Shown in pieces: positions 50,601-63,113 of a stretch of 64,000 nt of DNA. Position 1 is the stretch's first letter. Every line of letters begins with the position of its first letter. Position numbers and translations under genes: made by a program. The notes under the pieces were generated by a model. That model had not been told where the DNA came from and made no database searches. It saw nothing but the letters and a program-made list of their open reading frames with translations. Source of the DNA: Ascidia mentula (Eukaryota; Chordata; Ascidiacea; Phlebobranchia; Ascidiidae); NCBI GenBank assembly GCA_947561715.1, contig OX387200.1, forward strand, positions 6,512,501 through 6,576,500, read 5' to 3'.

Positions 50601-52574
50601 AAAACATAAAAACCTGTGTAAGATTTCTGCATTGATCAACTGTTCAGCGGAGACCGATAACGTTGTGTGCAAGGGTTTACAACTGATCGACGTGGTGTAC
50701 TCTTGGGGGCCATTTTTGTGTTGGGTATTTAAATTCGGTGAACTGAATGCAATTAAAGATGTAAAGGAAGAGGGTTTAAACACAGAGGATACAAAACATA
50801 GAGTTCGTTTTTAATCATTTTACCTGAATTTGGAATAGGGTTGTAAGATTACACAAGGAGTTTCCTAAAATTTGAAAATAAAATGGTGAACATTTCGGTG
50901 CCTCGGACGTGCGTTCAGTGTATTAAAAGTTACCTTGCTGTCAATTGCGACGACGGAGACAACCCGACAACAAACGGGCGGTGTCGAACCGACGGCGCAA
51001 AAAGGCCGTAATCACGCTATTACGCGAACATTAACGCAGGCCGATTATACGCGTGGCAGATTGCTTCTTTTTCTCCGTCGCCGCCACTTCGGACAGGTAA
51101 GCCGCTGCCTCACGGAAGAACAGTACATTGTAGCAGGCAGACGAGGCAGCTCGACCTCAATATGTAGAAGTGGTACAAAAAGCGCAACATTGCTGTTATA
51201 TGATGACAGAGGAAAGACATTGCTTTAAGGGCGGAAAGGTAGGGGCGAAGGTAAAATTATCATAAATTGTTTCAAAATCTTTTGTTGCAAAAGGAACCAG
51301 AGTTTCGAAGCCGAGGTATTGGTTTACAACAAAAGTTGTACAACGGGAAACCGCTAAAAATATATACCCAGATAACTTGTGGCAAATGATGGGTGAATCG
51401 CCACAGCACAGAACGCGTGATGACGTAGAAATAAAACACCCAGGCTGTCCACAAAATCCTAAAAAGACTCGTTCAGAGGAAAGAAGGGATAGAGATAGAG
51501 AACATAGACAGCGAGCGTCGTCACACAGACATTGACTATCGGTTTTAATGGTTTACGCCGCGTTCAACGAGAAAAAGAACACTTTTTTGGCAGGGCTTTT
51601 CACAATATAAAAGGCTTACAACAGGCGCTTGTTAACGCACAAGGGGTCGGCCGGCGACTCGGGGTTTGTAAGAGGGGCGCCGATGTCAAAGCAATGACAA
51701 GTACATAAACTACTAAGCAAACTGTTTGCTTAGGTGCCCCCGTACTGCGAGAAATACAAAAGTTTGTAAGCTTCACCTGGGCAGCACAAAGGGCATTCGG
51801 AGTTTCGTGTATTTAAAAATAATTCAATTTGCTGATAAGAGAGGCCTCGACCTGCGGTGAGAGATTGGTGATTTACGCGTTCTGCACACGACATCGTAAG
51901 TTCGGCAATGCTGCGCGGGGAAAAATGTTTTTTCAGGCATAGCGCGCGTCTTTTTCTCGGAACAACAGTTAATTGGCGACGACGAAGGCGCAGGAATACG
52001 AAAGCCACAGGCAAGGCGTTAACCTGTATGTATTGGTCGCGCGCTTCGCGGTCCTCGACACGGCTTGTGACGCGAACCGATGATCAGAGTTCACGTGCAT
52101 GTGAGTTTTCCAAAAGCGCCGGCCTGCAGCGGTTACCAGGGCGTTGGCCTGGATCCAAGCAAAATTGGTACCATGAGCGCCAAAGAAAAATTCAGATTGG
52201 CAGTTAGTTTCGCAGAATATTACCCTACATCAGTTCAACGCGTTTTAATTGCATCGACAAGCTCTGAACCGACGCCAGACGCTGGCGAACAAACAGAACC
52301 AGTCGGGCGGCGGGACAAAATTCCACTGATTTTAGCAGAAATCTCCAGATTAAAGGCGACGATGAGATTGAGTGGAAACTTCCACGAAATCACAGTACCG
52401 TTTATCTATATATGAGCAGCATATCTGTGCACAAACGCTCATTTAGCAGACAGCGGTCTACGAGAGCATTGGTTGTGCTACACGTGTACTATAAATTACA
52501 TGGGCTGGTTTTATTGCAGGTTTCGTAGCATTACTACGTTCTTGCAGCTTGTTTTGTTTTGTCGAAACTCCAAC

Positions 52575-55500
52575 ATGGAGATGTCAACGAGAGTCTGTCA
52601 GCTCTGCGGAGTCTGGAAACGAGCTTCCTCGCCGAGCAAGCACAGAGAAAATAAGCGGCGTCGCCTAATGCGGAGGTCGTCGAGAACGGGGCCACGACCA
52701 TTGTCCGCAATTCCAAACCAAGCCAGGGACTTTGATCGCTCGTGCGGCGAATTACTCACCCAGAGAGTCACTGAAGACGCCGGGTCGTCATCAAGCAATC
52801 ACGCCGGCCTCCAGCGCCGTTTAGCGGACCCAGATAGCCCATATTGCCGGAAAACGTCACGTTTTGCCGAAAACGACACTGACAACCGTTTCAACTGTCC
52901 GACCAGCCAAGAAAGTCAAAAATACACTACCAAGTCGTTTGGGTTTAATTCAGCATCATCGACCAAACCAAGATGTTGCCTCCGCATCACCCCACGGACA
53001 ATCAAGCTTTACCACATTCCTTATCTATTGCTACTGGCCTTCGGCAGCATCTTTCACCTTTCCGTGGCGAATCCAACTACGGCATCCGAGGTTCTGCCGC
53101 TCCCGACGCCGAACGGCGCTTTGGTCTTACCCCTGTCAACTCCCAAAAGCTTCAATTACGAACTTCCGGCTCCGGCTCTGCCGGGCGTCAGGGATCCACT
53201 GACCCCTCCCACACGGGTCCGCAGGACATCTCCCCAGAACAGAGTCCCGGAACATTTTGCATTGCACAACCAGCCACTACGCCTCTACAGCAAACACGGG
53301 TACAATATTGATATCAATTCGTCCGGCAAAGTGAAGGGAATGCGCAGGAATACACCAAACAGTGAGTGACGTTTATACTTGAAAGCTTGTCAAGAGTATG
53401 CAGGCGTGATCAAATGTGGTTGTTCTTCCCAGTAGAGGAATAGGGATAGTCTGTTCCGGTATTTCAATACTGCGCAATACATCGTCTAATTTCCGGCGAT
53501 TTTTGTTAATTTGCGGATTAGCCTGGGCGTAAATCGGACCCGTAATTACAGCCCAATGCATCCTAGCAACGATTACACTATCGCAGTGCTCCGTTCCAAC
53601 CAGGAATGATCGGCACTCGACGAAAATAGTGAAATATTGCTAAAATATTTCGCCGTCAAGTGCAAATGGAAATCGGATGGGCATAAATTCGAGCGGGCAC
53701 GGGGGGGCGGGACGGGAAAACCGGCGAACGAGTCACAGATAATTAGCGTTTCGAAGGGCGCGACGAGCTAGGACGACTCTCGCTGGGCCTGAAGCGCGAA
53801 ACCACTTTGAAATACAGCCTGTGGCGGGAGGCGGCGTTGTGTTTCCCGAGGGATGTATGCGGATACACACACGACTGAATGGGGGGTTTGGAAGGTGCTG
53901 TTTCCATCTGTATGTTGTACACATGACAGCAGTGGTGGGATTCAGCCGGTTCGCACCGATTCTATAGAACCGTCTCACGAAATTTTATGAGATCAGCGAA
54001 CCGGTTAGCATTACTGGTTACTGTCAATGCAACAGAATCGGCTGAAAAATATGACTTTTGTGATAGAACCGACTGAGAACCGAAAATTTGAATCCCACCA
54101 CTGCATGACAGCAACTAATAACTAAATAATAAACCAAGCGGGAACCAACAAATGCCGCAGGCTGAGCGCCACAAAACTGGGTGTTCATTTCCGACGAGCT
54201 GTTTTCCAGGCACCGAACGGCGGAAAGTGTGTCGGCACATGATTAAAACACCATACCCGCGCCGCGCACAGGTTTCCTTTGCATCTGATGCGTAGACAAG
54301 CCGAGAGCTGTTATTAGCGTGTCCTAGGCCGGCAGATGTTCGTCAATGTGGTTGACATCGCGAGCCTGGCGTGATTATATACCCAATCCATAACCTGCGA
54401 CGTACCGTTACAAGTGGCTGCTGCCCATCATAAGCACAATGACGTTTCGGCCACAAGTTAAGCGCTTGCACTTTTCTGTGCCGCGGTTTGCGATGAAACC
54501 GCTGAAATCTCTGACTCTGACATGTGATCTTGTGTGCCTACAGACGAATGTTACGAATTAAAGTAACTTTAGCCGGCGGTGGACGCGCGTCCCAGGTACT
54601 GCAATCTCGTTGCTTGCGGAAAAGGTTACGCTGCGATGACACACGTTTTTAAAATAGCAAGTAGGGTGCCGGGATCACAAAAACTGCCACTGCCACTTTC
54701 TTGCAAAGCGAATCAAGCGCAATAGCAACATACACTTTTACCACGTTATTTCGTCAAGTTAAATTTAAATGAAAACACGCATGAATTCAGCTACAACTTT
54801 GAGGCAAACATGTAAAAAACGATCAACTTTGCGGCGCAGATCTTGAAAGTAAAAACATAGTATCAACACAAGTGTCCAAATCATGGGAGATTCGACATAA
54901 CAGAGATCAGTTAGGACAGAAATCTGATTGGTAAGAGCGTAGTAGTGTCGGTCTTAACGTGCTTGTACAAACCCAACTCAAAATACGAACAGTTATGCGT
55001 CAAATCGACAATTATCCTATCAAGATGTCCCTGGTGACGTCACATAAATATGTTGTACATCCTCTCCCCGAACGCGCGTTTCGAAAAAGCTACCAAAACG
55101 AGTATAGTTAAAAACGCCCAAGTTGGATAATTGTCGATTAAACCGCCCCACGACGAGTATAGTTAAAAACGACGAAGTTGGCCTCCTCCCGAAGGAACAA
55201 TAACAAAAACAATAAAGAGGCGCTTTATGCAACTCCTGTTGCTCCTATTGGCCCGCAACTTGTTGTTTTTTAAATGCTATACTGCTTTTTCTCGATTTGA
55301 ATCCTGTCTCAGAACTGACCTTCAAATGACCGCGCAGGGCGCGGTGGTTAATGAACACGTACAGTTTGGGGTGGGAAGAGCCCGGGTAAGCCTCAAGGCG
55401 CAGACGGTCTTTCAGTAGAAACAAAGGGCCCAATTAGGCCGGGCTTTGTGATCAAACCGGATTAGAAGGCACTAAGGCTCTTGAGTCGAGGAAGTGTCGC

Positions 55501-58500
55501 GCAAGTGCAACACCGACGCACCAGGCAATTTGAACACCGATTTTCACACCAACGGCGTTGCATCGCATCGTTTTCCAGCTAAGACCGCGTTTGGGTCCAG
55601 TCGTCGCCGGATACCACTGTCGGGGATCCGGCCTTTGTGGCACAAAGGCCATTAACGTTATTGACGTCGTTCTGTTCGTCACAATATGTTAGAAATTTTG
55701 TGATTCCTTCAACTCACGTGGGGTGAGGGACGCAACGTAACGCTATTGTATCCCATGACGTCACGCGTTCCACCGCAACGCTAAACTGACCTTTAGGTCT
55801 TTGGTCCGAGGAAAGCAGGTCGTATTATACCCGTACCGACGGATTAGAACGTATGGGCTATATTTGGTCTAAATAACAACAAAGGGTTCGTAAATGCCAG
55901 ACATGTGCGGCTTCAGGTAAACGACCAAGCTTCCCATAAATACGTAATACGTTTAAATTGGTATTTCCTGGCGATTTTTCAAATTTTCGAGATACAGCTT
56001 TGTGGCGCTCCCTTTTAAAAATCTTGGAGGGCATCGGCGGGGTCTAAATTGAAAACGTAAAACTACTGTACTGGCATGGCGGTTTTTACTAAGCTGGTCG
56101 AAAGTAAGGTTCGCTTTGGAATTTGAATTGAGAGACACAAATTACCCACTTGTATGACGTAATCGTAGCGCTAATGACTGGTCAGTGAAGAAGCGAGCAC
56201 TGAAGCGCGATCCCGGCAAAGTCAGCTCAACTTCCACACTTCTTAACCTCAACCCACTTCCCGATCTCTAAATAAACTCGCATCCCGATTTAGACAAGGC
56301 AGTCAAGCGCGGCTAACTACTTTTTAATCGAGATATGGCCGCACCCTGGTTCTAATTAACCTTTGCGGCTCGTCATCGCCTGCAATATGGGTACGAAGGA
56401 ACGAATGCCAGGTGAGGGACGTGTCCGAACGGTCAGCGGGCAAACTTAGACGTGCGAAACGCCACAGTGCGAAGATGAAGCATGTTTGAGCTGCGGGCGT
56501 GAACCGGCGGGGCGTTCTGACCGATGTTGGCCGAAGCGTTGGTGGCCACAAACAGCCTACGAACGTTCACTTCGGGTCGTGGGAATTTCTTTCGTTTTAT
56601 CTCCGATCTCCTGTGCTAAAAATAGCACCGAAGCACATTGGTGCTTCCATTGCCGAAAGCGCGACTGCAGAGGATAAAACGACGGGATCAGCGTCAATTT
56701 TAGCCAGTTTACTCCGCATGAAAGAAACAATTTTTCGCTAATTTTGCGCCGAAAACATACGAAAAACTACAAGCCCTGCACCGTAAGTGTTTGTTTTCAC
56801 AACCATGCCTCACCACAAGGGAAAAATTGCGCGACGATGACGATCAAGCGACTTCCCATCGTTTTAAGCGCGCGCCTAGCCCTGGTGATCGCCGATAAGC
56901 CTTAACGGTCACTTGAGTTATCGCAGGCGTGCATTGGAGACGCTCGCGGATCCCCAGCACCCACCCCTGTTTAGATGAACAACGAGAAATCGGGTCGCGC
57001 AGAGTGGTAAAAGTAGTAAGGTTTGCTGCATTGTGTGATACGTTTTTAGGAACCCAGATGTTTTTTGCGCCATTACAGCGCGGGGTGGCATGTTTTGCTC
57101 AGATGATAATCAGCGTATAGAAGGGGTGCGCCCGGTGTTTTTTACACTTACTTTTGCGCTAATGGCGAATGCCACCCACTGGTAAAGCGAGGGTTATACG
57201 TCATTGCTCCATCAGAGCCAGTTAATATGACAGCTCGAATAAAAACATCGTCCATATCGTGACAATAATAAGCGTTAAAACGTGACAGAACATCAATCAA
57301 TCAACAATCGACAGACATCATTCCACTTATCGCCAATCGGTATTTTGCCCCACACCCTGTGTTAGAGATCATCGATACTTTTTTGGGACCCTGGTAAAGC
57401 CGTTAATAAAAGCATGGTATGTGGGACGCATCGAAAAATACTGCGGTAACGATTTGGCAATTACGTGCACAATCCCCAACACACCCTCGGGCGAGATGGG
57501 GTTAAACGGCTACCTCAGGTTTTTCAAATAACAACGCAAGAGAATTTCCACCTTTGCGCAACAACATAAAAACAACCTTTTGGTGTTTCAGATTAAAATC
57601 AAAAGCAATGCATTTTACGTCAAGGCATTACGTGTGTTTTCGGTAGAACCGATTTACTTACATGACAGTATATGTTTATATATATGTATGATCTGAATTA
57701 CGAGTAAACCAATAAGCTTTGATACTTTGTCGAAGTCGTTGATGACACTTTGCGAACCGCTTCTCGGTCACTGATGGTCAGTGAATTAATACAATATTTT
57801 TATTGTGACGTGATTAAAAAAAGAATTGATGAAGTAAACGTTGGCGATTTTGGTGAGATTCAAAAAAGCGAAGATACAAAAATCGTCATAGATTTTAAAA
57901 TAAACAAAAATCAATTTAACGGTCACCAAACTTGCCAGAGGAATTTATTGAGAAATTTTCATTCATCGCAGAAAAAAGCGTGAAGGTGCGGCTGCGGGTC
58001 ACACATAAACATCAAGAACAAACTTTTTTTCAGCACAACAATTTTGTATAGCTCCTGCATAAATTTTTGTGACGTCGCCGCAGGCACGTCATGCATGGTC
58101 GATCAAACTCATCTGTTGACGGTGCAAACATTTGGGCAGGGCGGGGCGTAGAACCGGTAGCGTCTTGGGGACCTCGAGGGCGCTCGATCGTGTCCGCGGG
58201 GCCCGGCGCTCGCTCAATGCGGCCTAAATGTTTGGTAAAGAGATTTTGCGGGTTACGCCGTGACCTAGCATTCCTGAAGAGCCCTCGCACTCGGCTTTAG
58301 AACTGAACCAAATGATTTCAGAGGCTTGGAGGTCCGAGTTGCCTTTGGAGAAATGCCCCAATTATGTCTCTCGCGCGCATAACTCCCCGGCTAAACCATT
58401 TTCTTTTTGTCCGACCCATGTTAGAACCCGAACTCGTGCTTTGACGTTAAAATAGTATTGTAAAGCATGGTGACAAAAAATCATTAAGTGAATTGCTACA

Positions 58501-60441
58501 ACCGCAGCTTCCCTAATGCAACAACTGTGTCTGGGTGTACGACATACATGCAACAAATATCAGGATTCAAAAGTAACACTAAATGTAACCACATAACTGA
58601 TAAAACAAAGGTTCAAAAAAAGTGAAGGCCGTTTTGTTCATAACAGGTCTATAAGCGATCCAGTTGTTGTAACAGCTAGAACTATACCTAAAAATACGCC
58701 CCTTGTTCCTTAAACCGACCTCGCCGCAAAGCTCGGTGATGGATAAGGATGCAGACACACCTGATTACCGCTGGCGACTCCCACACATCGTTGGTTCTGC
58801 CGCCCACCGCGCATGTAATACATTACAAGTCAAGGTGGCGTCATTGAAACGATACTACAGGGAGATTTCCTGTTTTTTCTCCTGGGTTTCTTGTAACCCC
58901 GGAAGAGGCAACCCTTTTGATGCGGGTACTAATTTGACGGGAAAATTAGTGTAATTACGGGGCCTTTCGAGTTTGACAAGGGTACCAGCGTTGCACACTA
59001 GTTTCAAACCATGTTTTTTTTGTATTGCAGGCGTTTTGGTGTTCAAGTCGGCGGGAGAAGGAGGCCTGGTTGCCATCTTTGGAGTGAAGTCAGGACGCTA
59101 TTTGGCCATGGACAACAAAGGAAGAGTTTCAGGATTGGTAAGTGCTGAAACTGTGTTATTGAAAATACAAGCGACAAAACAGTTGCAAACAGGCAGTACT
59201 TTAGCAATAAGTTAGACTTGCTATTTGTAAAATCAAACCTATTTCGGTTGCGATGGACGAGCTTAACAATACAGCGCGCAACTATCGAGTACTTTCAATT
59301 TTCACATCCAAAAAGGAGGTTTAAATATGCCCCCACATCAACTTTTCCCATAACTGCCATATTAAATGGGAGTTTGCATTGCGCAACGACTAATTTTTAT
59401 AGGGTCCCCGTGGTGATAAAGACTACCCCACAGTTGAGCCGCGATTTGAAATAGGAAGACATATCCCCGTCCCGGCAAAGCCCAAAATTGAGCCTACACT
59501 GTGCCCTAAGGAGGCAGCAAGCTCTAGTGCCTTGCGTGCAAAGCTGTAACCGCGATTGATTGAAATTCGACAAAAAATGTATGATAATTCGTGCCGCCCT
59601 CTTTGAAGTCGCTCGACTGTGGCCAAAAGGACGGGTTGTCCCGGTGAGAAATGGGCTGGGGTTGGATGAGATGCGGGTTTCCTTGCGACGGGAATTTACG
59701 TTACTTAATGTCGACTTTAATTAGAACTGGAAAAAGTTCGTTTGAGTATTTTGAGAAAAAGGGGGCCCCGCGCAGTTTCGCCATATAGGCGCAGAACGAA
59801 AAGCGAAATTTTTGTGGTGGCTTTGCGGGCCTAAACGCGTATTGAGTTCGAAATTAGTTCAGCTCTTTTTTTTTAAGTTCTGAGTCATACGCTTGTGCGG
59901 AACACTCCACCATTTTGTACGGCACATTCAACTATAGTCTGTATACTTGTCAATTGAAATAGAAAAACCGTTAGAAACAGAAGTTTGTGATACAATTTTA
60001 GCATTGCAGATGTAACTTCTTCGGATAAAACCTACTTAAATGCATGGTGAAGTCCTATATATTCACGAATCGTATTTGTTTGCACAGGAAACCTACGACA
60101 ACGTGTCTTGCGTCTTTCAAGAGGAATGGTTGGAGAACAAACAATTCGTCTACTTCCAGGTTCGAAACATTCAGCGCAGACACAGGACGATTATTCGCTA
60201 CCTTTACTTGGGCATCGACAGCAGGGGTAGACCCAAGCGAGGCAAAAGGGTGCACCGCAACAGCAGCAAAGCCCATTTTCTAAAGGTCGCAGCAAAAGGG
60301 GATGACAAAGGTGGCAAAGGTGGCAAAGGTGGCAAAGGAGGCAAAGGTGGCAAAGGTGGCAAAAAAGGCAAAAGAGGCAAAGGTGTCAGAGGTGGCAAAC
60401 GCAAGCGACGTAAAATATCACAAAAAACACCGCGAACGTGA
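52575..60441 (+). CDS. Fibroblast growth factor family protein, unusual N-terminus and Gly-Gly-Lys tail
   Basis: A secreted ligand of FGF receptors by family. Exons: up to 53361 (donor GTGAGT, phase 1), 59031-59137 (107 nt, phase 0 at its end) and 60088-60441 with stop. The core has the FGF beta-trefoil pattern: LYSKHGYNIDINSSGKVKGM, then SGRYLAMDNKGRVSGL, then SCVFQEEWLENKQF, and DSRGRPKRGKRVHRNSSKAHFL near the end. The split into three exons is the usual FGF layout. The frame is open from 52473; ATG 52575 is preferred because a TTTATTGCAG acceptor ends at 52519, giving 415 aa. About 147 residues rich in Ser and Arg precede a hydrophobic segment (IPYLLLLAFGSIFHLSVA), then a Pro-rich linker with a furin-like RVRR, then the core. 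The C-terminus is a run of Gly-Gly-Lys and Lys-rich repeats ending KISQKTPRT. Subfamily not resolved. It lies inside the putative large intron of the minus-strand FAM227 gene. Confidence 0.88.
53930..54103. mobile_element. hAT-type MITE
   Basis: 174 nt with perfect 15-bp terminal inverted repeats (CAGTGGTGGGATTCA and TGAATCCCACCACTG), flanked by an 8-bp target duplication CATGACAG at 53922-53929 and 54104-54111. An 8-bp duplication with CAG...CTG ends is typical of hAT transposons. The inside repeats the motif GAACCG in both orientations and has no coding frame. It sits in FGF intron 1. Confidence 0.88.
55099..55171 (+). repeat. Spaced direct repeat in FGF intron 1
   Basis: CGAGTATAGTTAAAAACG occurs at 55099-55116 and 55154-55171, each followed by AAGTTGG. 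The 55-nt period suggests a small local duplication. Confidence 0.6.
60307..60385 (+). repeat. GGTGGCAAA minisatellite inside the FGF coding region
   Basis: About eight 9-nt units with small changes code for Gly-Gly-Lys repeats that become Lys-rich (KKGKRGKG) at the end. The frame is kept because the unit is a multiple of three. Copy number should vary between individuals. Confidence 0.85.
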
Positions 60442-63113
60442 CCGACCGCTGGGCGGATAAAACGAGGCCCCCACCCCGTGTAGAACAACGTTTTTTGACG
60501 ACACGCCACCTTTGCGTTGCACTGACGTAGATGCTTTTGTGAACGGAGAAACGGGGGCAATTCGTTCAGTTCAATCCTCCGACATTCCTACATTCGCTTT
60601 TCCTTCGCTTATTTCGCCTTTATTTTTGTAGCGCTTCTATTTATCAGCTTTATTACTTTGTTTGTAACGGGCGTGTGATCGCCTCGCTTTGGCCGGTACA
60701 TAATTTATGCAAGACGCCTTTAATTTATTCGAGGTCATGGTTCAGCCACTCTTGGTCCAATAATAATGCTTTCAAAATTAAAGAAACACAGAAGCCCAGG
60801 GAAAACATGACGAGTAATATTTTTCCATTGGGATTCTATTTCCCGTCAAAAAGCAACGACTTTTCAACAACGAAAAAAGTTTTCCAAGAGGTCCCAACAC
60901 GCCGTTTTTGCTCCCACAACCCCCTTGCTGGCCTTCGGGGGGGTTCTCTCCTCTTTTATTTGATGCTGTCCTGAAGTCCTTGTTGTCACAAGTGGACTGT
61001 GTTCGCAACATTGTTTTTACTATTTCCTGCCGCGTCTTCTTCAATCTTATTCGGCAGCAACAGCAACGTGTTGCCCGGCATAGCGCTTGTATTAGCCCAT
61101 ATGACTTCAACGCCTCGAAACGCGACGGCATCCTTGGTCCAACAGGCGCATACAACGCGGAAAATCAAATGCTACACAACAGGCTGGAGCGCAATGCCCG
61201 ACCACGTATTCCAACATTAAGTTTCACTATGCTTACCGCGAGTATTTTCGAATCTGCTCTAGCACTTAACGCATATTTTTGTACGTTTCAAACCAGATAG
61301 TTTCGCATCGAATGTTTAGTTTTTAGCGGGCGTTCATGTTTTTGCACCACTCCCCCAGCCTCGCGCGTTGTGTCGCTGTCGTTTCACGTTTTGTCCGATT
61401 CTTTTCATTTTTACTATTGTGGCCTTTCTTTTTGCGTAACCGTTTTTTTTCGCTTCGCATTTGCGGCACGCGTGCGTGTACATACTCTCCCCACCAAGTC
61501 CAGGATCGTTCAACGATTTCACTGCGTGAAAGCAAGAATAAACTCGCTTTGATTATCTCTCTACTGACGTTTTGAAAGGTTTTCTAAATGCAACGAGAAA
61601 AGACAACAAGACGTAAAACGACCATTGACAGCACTATGGGCAGGGTTACCAACGGCCACGATCAAAAAAGCAAGCACGCTGCATTTTCGATGCCGAAATT
61701 GGATTTATTTCAAAAACCTTGCTTGATTTTGGAGAACACTGTGTGATGTGAGTTAAGACGATAACGTTGTTTGAAGGACTTCGTACGAACAGAGATAATT
61801 TCTGTAAATTTGTTTTTAAGTCCAGTATTTAATTCGCAAGTAATAAAATACTAAAAATCCGTACTAAATATTTGACAAAAATTGAACACAAAACTAAGTA
61901 AAAAGCACGGTATGAAAACTTTGACTACATATGGGTATTTCACAGACAGCAAATATTGCTGGGTCGGTGTTACCTTCAACAAAAGCCTATTTTATTTTTC
62001 AAATTTAAAAATCTGTGTCCTTCACACTAATGTACCAAACACAAAACAACCGTAGTTGTACGTTTCAGTACCAACAGCGCAGCCATTCTTTTAACACGTC
62101 CAGCTACGACCAAGCGCACCGGAGGTTAGAAATTTCAAAAATTTTTTCACACTATTGTTTTACTCAATGAGCTTGGACGGTCCATGAAGAGTAAAGGGGT
62201 GGAAAAGTCGACCACTTGTTGAATTTTGCGTCCTACTCGAATCGCTTCAAAAACCACAAATGGTTATTTCCTGAACAACAGTTTTTTTTTCTAAAATATG
62301 CAAAGACGACTGTCGTTTCAGTCGTGTAGTAACCTATGCAAGATCGATAAGAATGCGATCCAAACTTTCAAATGTTAAAAAAATCTCTGCGTAATGATTT
62401 AGAACTTCCGAGTCGCATTCTGCCGTAAATATCATTCAATTACGTTCGGCTGTCATTCGCTGTGGTGTCTGTCAAAGACCACCTAGAGCGCTTTGCCACC
62501 TTACGATAGGGGTGAAGTACTCCAGTCAAGAACAACTTTCGGGTCAGGAGAGCACCGCCCATGTTGTTTTCTCACATAAATAAGTGTACCCTTTCAATAG
62601 CAGAGTTTAGTTGTTTACTTACTTTAAATATCCCACTTACGGATATTATAGGATTTAATAATAACACTATTATACAATCAACATGTTGTCCAGTTTTTGA
62701 AATAAACCTATTTTCAGAAACACTGACACGCCGCTCGGAAGTATACATTGCACAGTGCACCTCATATAAAACTTTGACGCGGTGATATTCTCGGTATCTT
62801 GGCAGTATAGAGTTATTCATAATTTAACTCCTGTACAATTCCTTAGAAATGAAAATGGTCACACACATGTTTAGGTTACGGATTGCCGATTTGCTTACAG
62901 ACTTGATTTAAAACATGCATAAACAACACGCAAATCGAAGGAAATCATTTTGATAATGCGAGCCTTTTAAATTTCGCCATTTTTCAACTTGCGACCAAAC
63001 GCCACATCAACAAAATGGTGTCCATTGTTGTCCCAAAACCCCACTCTCAAACCAAGTCTTTTTTGAAGCCGAACTATTTTTTACGTAGTCGTAACAAACG
63101 GCAAACAACTCAC
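60442..63113. other. FGF 3' region; no further exon recognised
   Basis: This runs from the FGF stop to the FAM227 exon at 63114, and is intronic to FAM227 by the model here. ORFs on both strands (for example 60908-61300) overlap each other and look like chance frames. AATAAA signals occur, for example near 61845. No repeats of note. Confidence 0.45.

Larger units (their letters stand above)
33675..52472. other. About 19 kb of GC-richer sequence with no recognised exon
   Basis: By the model here this is intronic to the minus-strand FAM227 gene and upstream of FGF. Base composition is visibly richer in G, C and CpG than in the first 30 kb. Open frames of 90-170 codons occur on both strands (for example 35583-35062 minus and 46871-47314 plus) but none shows a domain, flanking splice signals with matching phase, or a paralog. 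tRNA-like B boxes appear (near 38265, 43730, 46475) without a foldable tRNA. Repeats at 41540-41572 and 41617-41656 are listed separately. Cis-regulatory DNA for FGF is a reasonable guess. Confidence 0.5.

Noticed and set aside
52080-52415. 111-codon plus-strand frame just upstream of the FGF exon
   Set aside because: Could be 5' transcript sequence, but it is in no recognisable family and a stop separates it from the FGF frame.
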